DNA from: Oscillospiraceae bacterium
GTDB lineage: Bacteria; Bacillota; Clostridia; Oscillospirales; Ruminococcaceae
Length of the DNA stretch: 64,000 nt
Assembly: GCA_900752435.1 (NCBI GenBank)
Contig: CAADVD010000033.1
Location: 119,756 to 183,755, forward strand
Direction of reading: 5' to 3'
Made by a program: the position numbers and the translations under genes. How positions within the stretch are numbered: position 1 is the stretch's first letter; the number at the start of each line of letters is the position of its first letter. Shown here one piece after another: positions 15,556 to 24,403 of the stretch. The notes beneath the pieces are model-generated. The model saw nothing but the letters and a program-made list of their open reading frames with translations, did not search any database and was not told the DNA's origin.

Positions 15556-17604
15556 TTATTCCTCTTTCTGCGCGAACAATTCGTCCACCAGCTTGTGCAG
15601 TCCGGCGTGTTCCGGCTTGGACAAACGCGGATCGTCCGCCAAAATCGCCGCCGCAATCGCCTGGGTGTGCCGCAAAACCGCCATGTCCTCCACCATATTG
15701 GCAATTTTCAGCGCCGGAAGCCCGTGCTGGCGTTCGCCGAAAAAGTCGCCCGGGCCGCGCTGTTTCAAATCCTGCTCGGAAATGTAGAAGCCGTCCGAGG
15801 ACTGCGTCATAATTTTCAGCCGCTCCAGTGTCTGTTCACTGCGGTTGTCACTCACCAAAATGCAGTGACTTTGGATCTCGCCGCGCCCAACACGTCCTCG
15901 AAGCTGGTGAAGCTGGGACAGACCGAAATTTTCTGCGTTTTCAATCAGTATAATCACGGCGTTCGGCACGTCTACGCCCACTTCAATGACCGTGGTGGAC
16001 ACCAGCAAATCCAGTTCATGGTTTTTGAATGCCAGCATGATGCGTTCCTTTTCCGCCGGCTTCATTTTGCCGTGGAGAATGCCCGTGCGCACATCGTGCA
16101 GTTCGGTCTGTTCCAGCGATTTGGCGTAGCTGTTGACGGCGTGCAGCTCGCTGGCGGTTTCCGCATTGGTTGCATCGCTTTCTTCGATCAGCGGACATAC
16201 AATGTAGGCCTGTCTGCCTTCGGCGATGTGTTCGCGGATGAAGTGGTAGGCGCGCGTGCGTTTTTTGCTGGTGATGAAATAGGTCTTTACGGGAAGTCTG
16301 CCGGCGGGCGGCTGTTCAATCACCGATACATCCAAATCTCCGTAGATAATCAGCGCCAATGTGCGTGGAATTGGCGTGGCGGACATGACAAGACGGTGTG
16401 GATTTTCGCCCTTTTGCGCGAGTTTGGCGCGCTGGTTTACGCCGAAACGGTGCTGTTCATCCGTTACCACCAGGCCCAGCCGGTGAAAGCGCACAGTCTC
16501 TTGAATCAATGCATGTGTACCAATCACCACATCGGCTTCACCAGCCGCAATTTGTTCGCGCAGGGCGCTTTTTTGCTTGGCCGTCAAGCTGCCCGTCAAC
16601 AGGACACAGCGGATGCCCAGTCCGTCCAGCGTGTGTGTAAACGTATCTTGATGCTGGATGGCCAGAATTTCCGTCGGCGCCATGATGGCGGTTTGGTAGC
16701 CGCTTTTGGCCGCCGCATACGCCAGCGCGCAGGCCACCATTGTTTTGCCCGAACCCACATCGCCCTGCACCAGACGGTTCATCGGCGTACTGCCTTGAAA
16801 GTCGCGCAGGCCGTCGTTGATGGCGCGCTTCTGAGAGTTGGTGAGCCGAAACGGAAGGGCTTGTTCGAATATGCGCATATCCGTCGGGGCGATGTGTACG
16901 CCGGTGCGTTCGCGGTTTTGTGTTTTGAGCAGTCCCAATCCCAGTTGGAGAGTCAGCAGTTCTTCAAATACCAGCCGCTGTTTGGAAATCGCCAGTGCGT
17001 GCTGGTCGGCAGGAAAATGGATGTTCTCATACGCGTAGCGCAGATGGCACAGCGATTCCTGCTCCCGAATGGAGGAGGGCAGTACGTCCTCTAGCTGGTC
17101 GCCCCAAAGTGTGAGTGCCTGCTTGACGGACTTCGACACCATGTTGTTGGTCAAGCCCTCCGTCAGCGGGTAGATGGCTTTGACGGCGTTTTCAGTGGAG
17201 GGGTCAAGAAAGGACGGTGAGTTCATCTCGCGTCGGAGCAGGTTCCCTTGCAGTTTGCCATAAAAGCAGTATTCCCGTCCGATTTCCAACGCCTCAAATG
17301 CATACTTGCTGTTGAAAATGGTGATGGTGAGGTCGTCCTGTCCGTCCGTCACGAACACCTTGAACAGCGACAAGCCCTTGCGGATGCGCTGTTCACCTTG
17401 CTTTTTGTACACGCTTGCCCGTACACAGCAAACCTCGCCGATGGCGCATTCACCAATCGGCTTGGTCTCCGAGTAGTCCAGATAGGCGCGCGGAAAAAAA
17501 CGCAAAAGGGAGTAGATGGTCTCCACTCCCAGTTTTTGATACAGTTTTGCGCGTTTTTCCCCGACGCCTTTGAGGTATTGAATCGAATCGTTGAGTTGGG
17601 GCAT
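15556..17604 (-). CDS. recG: ATP-dependent DNA helicase RecG
   Basis: Branch-migration helicase that remodels stalled forks and Holliday junctions. The 682-residue product has the N-terminal wedge/OB region (GVGEKRAKLYQKLG; YLDYSETKPIG) and then SF2 helicase motifs: GDVGSGKT (I), DEQHRFG (II), MSATPIPRTLA (III), QAYIVCPLIEES (IV) and HQLRGRVGRG (VI). The start is probably the ATG at 17604, 6 nt after AAGGTG; a GTG at 17613 lies too close to any ribosome site. It starts 15 nt after the fakA stop. The order asp23-fakA-recG is a classic Firmicutes operon. Confidence 0.96.
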   Translation of the reverse strand: MPQLNDSIQYLKGVGEKRAKLYQKLGVETIYSLLRFFPRAYLDYSETKPIGECAIGEVCCVRASVYKKQGEQRIRKGLSLFKVFVTDGQDDLTITIFNSKYAFEALEIGREYCFYGKLQGNLLRREMNSPSFLDPSTENAVKAIYPLTEGLTNNMVSKSVKQALTLWGDQLEDVLPSSIREQESLCHLRYAYENIHFPADQHALAISKQRLVFEELLTLQLGLGLLKTQNRERTGVHIAPTDMRIFEQALPFRLTNSQKRAINDGLRDFQGSTPMNRLVQGDVGSGKTMVACALAYAAAKSGYQTAIMAPTEILAIQHQDTFTHTLDGLGIRCVLLTGSLTAKQKSALREQIAAGEADVVIGTHALIQETVRFHRLGLVVTDEQHRFGVNQRAKLAQKGENPHRLVMSATPIPRTLALIIYGDLDVSVIEQPPAGRLPVKTYFITSKKRTRAYHFIREHIAEGRQAYIVCPLIEESDATNAETASELHAVNSYAKSLEQTELHDVRTGILHGKMKPAEKERIMLAFKNHELDLLVSTTVIEVGVDVPNAVIILIENAENFGLSQLHQLRGRVGRGEIQSHCILVSDNRSEQTLERLKIMTQSSDGFYISEQDLKQRGPGDFFGERQHGLPALKIANMVEDMAVLRHTQAIAAAILADDPRLSKPEHAGLHKLVDELFAQKEE

Positions 17605-17619
17605 GGGGTTCACCTTGCT

Positions 17620-19269
17620 TTATTCTACGGACACAATGTAGTAGTACACCGGTTGTCCGCCGTTGATGAGGTTGATTTCGTAGTCGGCGTATTTGTTGGC
17701 CAGATGGGCACGGACTTCTTCCGCCTGCTCGTCGGTCACGTCACTGCCGTAAATTACGGTGACAAAGCCGCCGTCGGACTTTTTGATGAGCGATTTGACG
17801 AGCTTATACAGCGCTTTGGGCACTTCGCGTTCCACAAAGCTCAGCTTGCCGTTGTCGAGCGCCAAAATTTCGCCCTGCTTGATGCTGTGTCCGTCAAAGT
17901 CGGAATCGCGCGCGGCAAAGGTGACTTGGCCGGTTTGCACATGGTCAAGCGCTTTGGTCATATTTACGCGGTTGTCGTCGAAGCTGGCTTCCGGATCAAA
18001 CGCCAGCATTGCGGAAAGTCCCTGCGGAATCGTGCGCGTCTGGAGTACGCATACACTGCGGTCGGCAAGCGCTACGGCCTGTTCGGCGGCCATGATGATG
18101 TTTTTGTTGTTTGGCAGAACAAAGACGGTCTTGGCCGGTGTGGCCTGAATCGCGCGCAGGATGTCGTCCGTGGACGGGTTCATTGTCTGGCCGCCGCTGA
18201 CAATTTGGTTGACACCCAAATCGGCAAACAGCGCCTGCAAGCCTTCGCCTGCGGCTACGGCTACGAAGCCATATTCGATATCTGGGTCAACTTTGACGTA
18301 GGTGTCTTCTTCCTGTACTTGCTGTGCTTCGTGCTGTTTGGCGGCGTACTGCTCTTTCATGTTCTCGATTTTCATGTTCATGAGCGTGCCGAAGGTGATG
18401 CCTTCTTCCAGCGCCTTGCCGGGGTGGTTGGTATGCACATGTACCTTGATGATGTCCTCATCATCCACGACTACCACGCAGTCACCGATGGATTCCAGAA
18501 ATGCGCGGAGTTTTTTCGAGTCTTTCGCGTCCTTTTTCTTTTCCACCAGGAATTCGGTGCAGTAGAAAAATTTGATGTCGCCCTCAATTTCCGTAAACGG
18601 GCTGGAAACAACGGCTTTCTGCGCCTTTTTCTGCTGGGATTCCGCGCTTTCGATGGCTACGCCGTCACGGAGTACGGAGAGCATACCCTCCAAAATCACG
18701 ACTAAGCCTTGGCCGCCTGCATCCACTACGCCAGCTTTTTTGAGCACTGGAAGCAAATCCGGTGTGGTGGCCAGTGCGTCCTTGGCCGCACGCACCAAAT
18801 CGGCGAATACAAGAACGGGGTCATTGGTTTGGCGCGCCGTCAGTGCGGCTTGTTCCGATGCCAAACGGGCAACGGTCAGAATTGTGCCCTCCGTGGGGTT
18901 CATCACCGCTTTGTAGGCGTTGTCCACGCCGATGGCAATGGCATTGGCAACGTCCGTTCCGGAAGCGGTATCCTTGCCCTTCATTCCTTTGGAGAAGCCG
19001 CGGAACAGCAGGGATAAGATGACGCCGGAATTTCCTCTTGCACCGCGCAGCAGGGCGGCGGCAAAGACGTCGGTTACCTTGGATACGGGTTCCTTCTCAT
19101 CGAGCGCTTCCAGTGCGCGTTTGCCGGCTGAAATGGTCATGGACATGTTGGTTCCGGTGTCACCGTCCGGTACGGGGAATACATTCAGTTCATCCACCGC
19201 TTGCTTTTGATTTATAATGTTGTTGGCACCGGAAATCATCGCCTGTACCAACAGCTGTCCGTTTATCAC
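17620..19269 (-). CDS. fakA: Fatty acid kinase catalytic subunit FakA (DAK2/DegV-like kinase)
   Basis: Phosphorylates FakB-bound exogenous or recycled fatty acids, feeding acyl-phosphate to phospholipid synthesis. Of 549 residues, the N-terminal DAK2 kinase domain shows NVFPVPDGDTGTNM (near 29-42; Asp residues hold Mg-ATP) and LLRGARGNSGVI. A middle region and a C-terminal DegV-like domain (FVLPNNKNI) follow. The GTG at 19269 is preferred because GGAG lies 8 nt upstream; the GTG at 19278 is inside the ribosome site. No fakB is seen in the window. It is co-transcribed with asp23 and recG. Confidence 0.92.
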   Translation of the reverse strand: MINGQLLVQAMISGANNIINQKQAVDELNVFPVPDGDTGTNMSMTISAGKRALEALDEKEPVSKVTDVFAAALLRGARGNSGVILSLLFRGFSKGMKGKDTASGTDVANAIAIGVDNAYKAVMNPTEGTILTVARLASEQAALTARQTNDPVLVFADLVRAAKDALATTPDLLPVLKKAGVVDAGGQGLVVILEGMLSVLRDGVAIESAESQQKKAQKAVVSSPFTEIEGDIKFFYCTEFLVEKKKDAKDSKKLRAFLESIGDCVVVVDDEDIIKVHVHTNHPGKALEEGITFGTLMNMKIENMKEQYAAKQHEAQQVQEEDTYVKVDPDIEYGFVAVAAGEGLQALFADLGVNQIVSGGQTMNPSTDDILRAIQATPAKTVFVLPNNKNIIMAAEQAVALADRSVCVLQTRTIPQGLSAMLAFDPEASFDDNRVNMTKALDHVQTGQVTFAARDSDFDGHSIKQGEILALDNGKLSFVEREVPKALYKLVKSLIKKSDGGFVTVIYGSDVTDEQAEEVRAHLANKYADYEINLINGGQPVYYYIVSVE

Positions 19270-19305
19270 AACGTTCACTCCTTCAATCTGTCTTTTCAGG
19301 CGGAT

Positions 19306-19674
19306 TTATTCGCCTTTCATGCCGTCGATGTACACGTTCACCCGTGCCACCGGAAAACCGGTGATCTCCTCTACGGAGTATGTCACCTTGTTGAAGATGC
19401 TGCGGACAATGGCCGCGATGTTGGTGCCGTAAAGCACAATGATGTGCACGTCAATGTAGAGCGCGCCGTTTTTGACGCGGACGCGGATGCCGCGGTCGAG
19501 CGTTTCCTTTTTGGCGGTGCTCAGATCGTGCAAAAAGCCTAAGAAGCCTTTTTGCTGGTTGGTTTTGGCCATACCGGCTACGCCGAAGCAGTTGACAACG
19601 GTACTGCCGACAAGATTGACAAAAAAATCGTGGGACACTTCCACCACGCCGAGGTGGTTTTCATATTGGATCAT
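19306..19674 (-). CDS. Asp23/Gls24 family (YloU-like) protein
   Basis: 122-residue protein of the Asp23/Gls24 envelope-stress family, small alpha-beta proteins near the membrane in Firmicutes. Family features include GVVEVSHDFFVNLVG at the N-terminus, a GVAGMA segment, GIRVRVKNGALYIDVHIIV, and a C-terminal VARVNVYIDGM. AAAGGAGGATTTCC precedes the ATG. It is the first gene of asp23-fakA-recG and has a good promoter just upstream. Confidence 0.9.
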   Translation of the reverse strand: MIQYENHLGVVEVSHDFFVNLVGSTVVNCFGVAGMAKTNQQKGFLGFLHDLSTAKKETLDRGIRVRVKNGALYIDVHIIVLYGTNIAAIVRSIFNKVTYSVEEITGFPVARVNVYIDGMKGE

Positions 19675-19740
19675 GGAAATCCTCCTTTCACCGGCGGCGC
19701 CGGTTCTTCTGCTCCGTTGGACGGAAGGGTAGTTTTAATT

Positions 19741-19769
19741 ATTATACACCATTTTACCGTGATTGAAAA
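19741..19769 (-). promoter_or_regulatory. Promoter of asp23-fakA-recG
   Basis: Minus strand TTTTCA (19769-19764), 17-bp spacer, TATAAT (19746-19741). A GC palindrome (ACCGGCG-G-CGCCGGT, near 19690-19704) lies in the leader. Confidence 0.6.
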
Positions 19770-19784
19770 GCAATTCGTGTAAAT

Positions 19785-20333
19785 TTACGTAGACAGGGGA
19801 TTCGTGGTTCGTCTGATATGCTCCAGTAAATCCGTCATTTCCTCCGGCGTTTCCTTCATGCCGGTTTCCAACCAGTGAATTGCCGTCGCATGGATGCTTC
19901 CCGCCTCATAGTGGATGCGATATTGAACAATGGGATCTGATAAATCAAGGCCAAAGATGTGTTCAGCCAGATACCTGGTGTATTTGATAAACTGTTTCAA
20001 AATCAATTTATGCAAATCGGCTTCCATCAAATTTTGAAGCAGCACATGGTGTTCTTTGAACAAGCAAAAAAATTTGTAGTCGAACTGCCGTATGGTTGGC
20101 CGTTCTGCTGCTTGCAGTTCTTTTAGCGCAGTTTCAAAAGCATGGTTAAAATATTGAATCAGAATGTCGTCTTTTGATGCGTAAGTACGGTAATAGGACA
20201 TACGTGAAACGCCGGCTTTTTTGGCAATTTCGGTAATGGTAATTTCTTCGTACTTTTTTTGCTCCATTAAAAGCATGAGTGCGCTAAAAATACAATCTTT
20301 AATGAGTGTGGTCGAAGGGTGTTCTTTGTCCAT
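19785..20333 (-). CDS. TetR/AcrR family transcriptional regulator
   Basis: 182-residue regulator. The N-terminal TetR helix-turn-helix is clear (ITITEIAKKAGVSRMSYYRTYASKDDIL, about residues 32-60, quoted here only to mark the domain by its ends ITITEIAKKAG and YYRTYASKDD). The C-terminal ligand domain is all-helical and divergent, as in the TetR_C/YbiH-like groups. It is transcribed away from ftsH, and a perfect TetR-size palindrome lies on the ftsH side of the shared region. The ligand cannot be predicted. A GGAGG ribosome site lies 10 nt upstream. Confidence 0.88.
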   Translation of the reverse strand: MDKEHPSTTLIKDCIFSALMLLMEQKKYEEITITEIAKKAGVSRMSYYRTYASKDDILIQYFNHAFETALKELQAAERPTIRQFDYKFFCLFKEHHVLLQNLMEADLHKLILKQFIKYTRYLAEHIFGLDLSDPIVQYRIHYEAGSIHATAIHWLETGMKETPEEMTDLLEHIRRTTNPLST

Positions 20334-20357
20334 TGGATGCGGTTCCTCCTTTTTCTA

Positions 20358-20388
20358 TGTTCGGCGTTCATAAAAAATTTGCGAACAT
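20358..20388. promoter_or_regulatory. Widely spaced inverted repeat upstream of tetR
   Basis: ATGTTCG (20358-20364 region) and CGAACAT (20382-20388) form 7-bp arms about 18 nt apart in the tetR leader. It could be a second regulator site or an RNA hairpin. Confidence 0.3.
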
Positions 20389-20423
20389 TTTTGCACTTTT
20401 TGTCACAAACAGTAAAAAGCCTC

Positions 20424-20452
20424 TTGTATCTGCCCTGTTTTTTCATTATACT
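20424..20452 (+). promoter_or_regulatory. Promoter of ftsH-GT8
   Basis: TTGTAT (20424-20429), 17-bp spacer, TATACT (20447-20452). Confidence 0.65.
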
Positions 20453-20465
20453 ATAAGCGAGAAAT

Positions 20466-20481
20466 TGTTACAAGTGTAACA
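20466..20481 (+). promoter_or_regulatory. TetR-type operator palindrome
   Basis: TGTTACA-AG-TGTAACA, perfect 7-bp arms, placed between the -10 box and the GGGGG ribosome site of ftsH, where a bound TetR protein would block transcription. Confidence 0.6.
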
Positions 20482-20499
20482 GAACAAGGGGGATTCCAA

Positions 20500-22314
20500 A
20501 TGCAAGAAGTAAAAACACCCAAAAAGCCGCTCATATTTTATTATATCGTAGCGATGCTGATTATTCTTTGCTTAAATTTTATTTTTCTTCCCATGATTAT
20601 GGAACAGCGGATCCAAGAAGTTGATTACGGCACTTTTATGCAAATGATCGACGATGGCGACATCGGCGAGGTCAGTATAGAAGAAAACCAAATTGTCTTC
20701 ACGGATACAGAACAAGAGCACGTTTATAAAACGGGAATTGTGGAAGATCCCAATTTGGTGGAGAGATTGTATGAATCGGGGGCGAAATTTTCTTCCGAAA
20801 TTGTCAAAGAGTCTTCACCGTGGATGAGCCTTCTGTTTGGCTGGATTATTCCGCTGGTCATTTTTATCGGATTTGGCCAATGGATGTTTAAACACCTGTC
20901 TTCAAAGATGAATGGCGGCATGAACTCGATGCAGTTTGGCATGGGAAAAAGCAACGCCAAAGTTTATGTGAAATCCAGCAGCGGAATTAAATTTGAAGAT
21001 GTGGCAGGCGAGGATGAAGCGAAGGAAGTGCTGTCCGAATTGGTGGATTATCTCCACAATCCTGAAAAATATCGGGAAATCGGCGCTTCCATGCCGAAGG
21101 GCGCACTGCTGGTAGGCCCTCCTGGAACGGGGAAGACCTTGCTTGCCAAAGCGGTTGCCGGGGAAGCCAATGTGCCGTTTTTCTCCATTTCGGGTTCGGA
21201 ATTTGTGGAGATGTTCGTCGGCATGGGAGCGGCCAAAGTTCGAGATCTGTTCAAACAGGCCAATGAAAAGGCTCCCTGTATTGTGTTCATCGATGAAATT
21301 GACGCCATTGGAAAGAAACGAAATGGGCAGATGAGCGGCAACGACGAACGGGAACAGACCCTGAACCAGCTGTTAACGGAAATGGACGGCTTTGATGGCT
21401 CTAAGGGCGTCGTTATTTTGGCTGCCACAAACCAACCGGATTCCTTGGATCCGGCGCTGCTGCGGCCGGGACGATTTGACCGGCGCGTTCCCGTAGAATT
21501 GCCGGATTTGCAGGGGCGTATTGATATTTTAAAGGTTCATGCCAAAAAAGTGAAAGTGGCAGAAAATTTGGATTATGCCGCAGTGGCTCGGGCGGCGGCA
21601 GGTGCATCTGGAGCAGAGCTTGCCAACATTGTGAATGAAGCGGCTTTGCATGCTGTCCGTGACGGAAGAAGCAGCGTGACGCAGGCGGATTTGGAAGAAA
21701 GTGTGGAAGTGGTCATTGCTGGGTATCAGAAAAAGAATCGTGTGCTTTCCAATAAAGAAAAGCTGACGGTGGCCTATCATGAAATCGGGCATGCGTTGGT
21801 GGCGGCGAAGCAGTCCGAGTCGGCGCCTGTGCATAAAATCACCATTATTCCGCGCACCTCCGGCGCACTGGGTTACACGATGCAGGTTGAAGAGGGCGAA
21901 CATTTCTTAATGACAAAGCAGGAGTTGGAAAATAAAATCGCCACTTATACCGGCGGAAGAGCGGCAGAAGAACTCATCTTTAATCAAATCACTACGGGGG
22001 CTTCCAACGACATTGAACAGGCCACCAAGCTGGCGAAGGCGATGATTACTCGTTATGGTATGAACGAAGAGTTTGATATGGTCGCCATGGAAACGGTCAA
22101 CAACCAGTATCTTGGCGGAGATACGTCCATGTCCTGTTCACCGGAAACGCAGACGGAAATTGATCAAAAAGTGCGGCAATGCATCAAAGAGCAGCATGCA
22201 AAAGCCCGCGCCATCTTGCAGGATAATATGAAAAAGCTGCATGAATTGTCTCAGTATTTGTATGAGCACGAAACCATCACCGGTGAGGAATTTATGAAAA
22301 TTTTGGAGGGATAA
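20500..22314 (+). CDS. ftsH: FtsH-type membrane AAA+ zinc protease
   Basis: ATP-dependent membrane protease of 604 residues. TM1 is about 11-31, a short extracytoplasmic domain follows (VDYGTFMQMI), and TM2 is about 109-126. The AAA module has Walker A GPPGTGKT (206-213), FIDEIDAI, the second region of homology with ATNQPDSLDPALLRPGRFDRR, and the zinc site HEIGH (near 427-431). All catalytic residues are present. It is somewhat shorter than housekeeping FtsH proteins, lacks the usual tilS-hpt neighbours, and is divergent from a TetR gene, so it is probably a second, inducible FtsH. The GT8 gene follows 4 nt later. Confidence 0.93.
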   Translation: MQEVKTPKKPLIFYYIVAMLIILCLNFIFLPMIMEQRIQEVDYGTFMQMIDDGDIGEVSIEENQIVFTDTEQEHVYKTGIVEDPNLVERLYESGAKFSSEIVKESSPWMSLLFGWIIPLVIFIGFGQWMFKHLSSKMNGGMNSMQFGMGKSNAKVYVKSSSGIKFEDVAGEDEAKEVLSELVDYLHNPEKYREIGASMPKGALLVGPPGTGKTLLAKAVAGEANVPFFSISGSEFVEMFVGMGAAKVRDLFKQANEKAPCIVFIDEIDAIGKKRNGQMSGNDEREQTLNQLLTEMDGFDGSKGVVILAATNQPDSLDPALLRPGRFDRRVPVELPDLQGRIDILKVHAKKVKVAENLDYAAVARAAAGASGAELANIVNEAALHAVRDGRSSVTQADLEESVEVVIAGYQKKNRVLSNKEKLTVAYHEIGHALVAAKQSESAPVHKITIIPRTSGALGYTMQVEEGEHFLMTKQELENKIATYTGGRAAEELIFNQITTGASNDIEQATKLAKAMITRYGMNEEFDMVAMETVNNQYLGGDTSMSCSPETQTEIDQKVRQCIKEQHAKARAILQDNMKKLHELSQYLYEHETITGEEFMKILEG

Positions 22315-22318
22315 AAGT

Positions 22319-23119
22319 TTGAATCTTTTGTTTGCGGTGGAAAAAGGCTATTTGAATCCGCTAAAGGTTTGCCTTCGTTCTATCCTGCGTTTTCCGGAGA
22401 ATGGCGGCTATCAAGTTTACATTCTTCATTCGGATTTGACCAAAGCGGAAGAAGAAGCGTTCCAGCAATTGTTTGAACAGGATGAAGTGACCTTCCATTT
22501 TATTGAGATCAATCCGGATGTTTTTGCGGCCTTTCCGGAAAGCGACCGTTATCCAAAGCAAATCTATTACCGAATATTTGCGGCCTCATTTTTGCCGGAA
22601 GAGTTGGATCGGATTTTATATTTAGACGCAGATACGCTGGTGATCAATTCGCTTCATGAATTGTACGAAATGAATTTTGAAGGAAACTATTTTTTGGCAT
22701 GTACGCATGTGCAGGAGTTTTTAAGTAAGGTAAACCGAATCCGGCTGAGTATTTCCCAGCCAGTGCCTTATATCAACACCGGCGTTATGCTGATGAACTT
22801 GGAGGCGCTTCGCGAAATTCAAAACATCAAAGAGGTATTGGAATATGTAAATAAGAAAAAGGAGGTCCTGCTGTTACCGGATCAAGACATCATTACGGCA
22901 TTGTATGGCGAACAGATCAAGCTGCTGCCAAGCGAAATTTATAACTTAAGCGACCGCATCTTAGCTTTCCATAACGCCAATGTGCGAAATACCAAAATAG
23001 ATGTGGATTGGGTGCGGGAGAACACAGTCATTCTGCACTACTGCGGCCGCCGAAAACCTTGGCATAAAAATTATACAGGTACTCTGGGCGCTTTTTATAC
23101 AGAAATGCTATCCACATAA
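22319..23119 (+). CDS. Glycosyltransferase family 8 protein
   Basis: GT8-type retaining glycosyltransferase of 266 residues. NLLFAVEKGYLNPLKVCLRSI starts the GT-A fold (first strands), YLDADTLV (near 101) contains the DxD metal motif, and INTGVMLMNL, LLPDQDIITALY and the C-terminal HYCGRRKPWH are typical. It uses a UDP- or ADP-sugar; the acceptor is unknown (cell-surface glycan or protein). The start is TTG at 22319, supported by GGAGGG 8 nt upstream inside the last codons of ftsH. It is therefore translationally coupled to the protease. Confidence 0.88.
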   Translation: MNLLFAVEKGYLNPLKVCLRSILRFPENGGYQVYILHSDLTKAEEEAFQQLFEQDEVTFHFIEINPDVFAAFPESDRYPKQIYYRIFAASFLPEELDRILYLDADTLVINSLHELYEMNFEGNYFLACTHVQEFLSKVNRIRLSISQPVPYINTGVMLMNLEALREIQNIKEVLEYVNKKKEVLLLPDQDIITALYGEQIKLLPSEIYNLSDRILAFHNANVRNTKIDVDWVRENTVILHYCGRRKPWHKNYTGTLGAFYTEMLST

Positions 23120-23144
23120 ATTGAAAAAACATAGAACTAAAAAG

Positions 23145-23190
23145 AACTGTTTCCCAAACGAAGCCTATCGTTTGGGAAACAGTTTTATGG
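23145..23190 (+). terminator. Terminator after GT8
   Basis: Perfect 17-bp stem AACTGTTTCCCAAACGA (23145-23161) with TCGTTTGGGAAACAGTT (23168-23184), then TTA. The A-rich 5' flank could also serve the opposite strand (spoVS). Confidence 0.85.
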
Positions 23191-23199
23191 GCTACATCA

Positions 23200-23460
23200 T
23201 TATCTGGGTTCTACAATTAATTTAATGGCAGTGCGTTCCACTCCATCAATTTCAATGTTGGCAAACGCCGGTACACACACCAAGTCTACACCACTGGGTG
23301 CCATGTATCCTCTGGCGACCGCGATGGATTTGATTGCCTGGTTGGCAGCCCCCGCGCCGACGGCCTGAATTTCCACAGACCCTTTTTCGCGGATGACACC
23401 GGCAATCGCACCGGCAACAGAGGTCGGCCTTGAATTTGCTGAAACCTTTAGAATATCCAT
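23200..23460 (-). CDS. spoVS: Stage V sporulation protein S
   Basis: 86-residue Alba-fold protein almost identical in pattern to SpoVS: LKVSANSRPTSVAGAIAGVI at the N-terminus, VEIQAVGAGAANQAIKSIAVARG in the middle (here cited only by its ends VEIQAVGAGA and SIAVARG), and IKLIVEPR at the end. It affects sporulation and septation in Bacillus and is very widely kept in spore-forming Firmicutes. GGGGAGG is the ribosome site. It lies downstream of ymdB, as in Bacillus. Its presence fits a spore former but does not prove one. Confidence 0.95.
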   Translation of the reverse strand: MDILKVSANSRPTSVAGAIAGVIREKGSVEIQAVGAGAANQAIKSIAVARGYMAPSGVDLVCVPAFANIEIDGVERTAIKLIVEPR

Positions 23461-23611
23461 TGCAAAATCCTCCCCACAGATAGAAAAGTAGGTTCACTCC
23501 TTCAATTGGTGCGGCATTGTAAAGTGAATTGCTAACTGAAATTGCGTTCCTCTATTGTTATCATAGCGCAAATCGGAAGAAATTACAATAATTTTTATTA
23601 AGATTGTGTAA

Positions 23612-24382
23612 TTATTCACGAATAATTCTTTTAATTTTGGTGCATTTGCCCGATTTTTCATCCAAATCCAACATCACACCATTGAGTTGGCACGCGCCGT
23701 CCGGCACTTCAAACCGCGTTGGCATACAGGTGAGATAGCGCGTAATGATGTTCTGCGGATTGACGCCCAGTACGGATTCCACCGGACCGGTCATGCCAGC
23801 GTCGGTGAGGTAGCCCGTTCCGTTGGGCAAAATGCGTTCGTCCGCCGTCTGTACATGGGTGTGCGTGCCCACCAGCGCGGAAATCCGTCCATCCAAATAG
23901 TAAGCGAGCGCTTTCTTTTCACCGGTGGCCTCTGCGTGGAAATCAACGAAATACAAATCGGCCTTGACCTCCTGCAAAATCCGATCCATCGTGTAAAAGG
24001 GATGAGCCAAATTGTCCAGAAATACGGTGCCCATCAAATTGATGACACACAGCTGGAAGCGTCCGCCGTCGTAGACGTAATACCCGTTTCCGTTGCAGCG
24101 GTCCGGATAATTGGCCGGTCGGATTAACTGAGGATGTTCATCCAGATACGAATAAATTTCCCGTCGGCGAAAGACGTGGTTGCCGGTGGTAATCACGTCC
24201 ACACCGCTGTCAAACAAATTATCCGCCGAGCATGGCAGGATGCCGTTTCCCACAGCGGAGTTTTCGCCGTTGGCAATGCAGACGTCCACGTGTTCCTCCT
24301 GTTTGAGCCGGGGCAAAATCTGCCGGAGAAAGCGGCATCCGGGCTGGCCGACAATGTCTCCAATAAACAATACGCGAATCAT
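23612..24382 (-). CDS. ymdB: YmdB-type metallophosphoesterase (cyclic nucleotide phosphodiesterase)
   Basis: 256-residue TIGR00282 protein, in Bacillus a 2',3'-cyclic AMP phosphodiesterase that influences biofilm and sporulation decisions. Dinuclear metal motifs are FIGDIVG (near 6), NGENS, TTGNHVF, VDFHAEATGEK and GTHTHVQTAD. The length agrees with the family. AAGGAGAACAAC precedes the ATG. It is followed by spoVS after about 150 nt, a gene order also known from Bacillus; rny, the usual upstream gene, is replaced here by rqcH. Confidence 0.93.
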   Translation of the reverse strand: MIRVLFIGDIVGQPGCRFLRQILPRLKQEEHVDVCIANGENSAVGNGILPCSADNLFDSGVDVITTGNHVFRRREIYSYLDEHPQLIRPANYPDRCNGNGYYVYDGGRFQLCVINLMGTVFLDNLAHPFYTMDRILQEVKADLYFVDFHAEATGEKKALAYYLDGRISALVGTHTHVQTADERILPNGTGYLTDAGMTGPVESVLGVNPQNIITRYLTCMPTRFEVPDGACQLNGVMLDLDEKSGKCTKIKRIIRE

Positions 24383-24403
24383 GTTGTTCTCCTTGTCTTT
24401 TGG

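Noticed and set aside
15547..17094. Plus-strand open frame of 515 codons
   Set aside because: It lies fully inside recG on the other strand, has no ribosome site and a composition typical of an antisense shadow; RecG motifs are clear on the minus strand.
17248..18705. Plus-strand open frame of 485 codons
   Set aside because: Shadow of recG and fakA, crossing both genes, no ribosome site.
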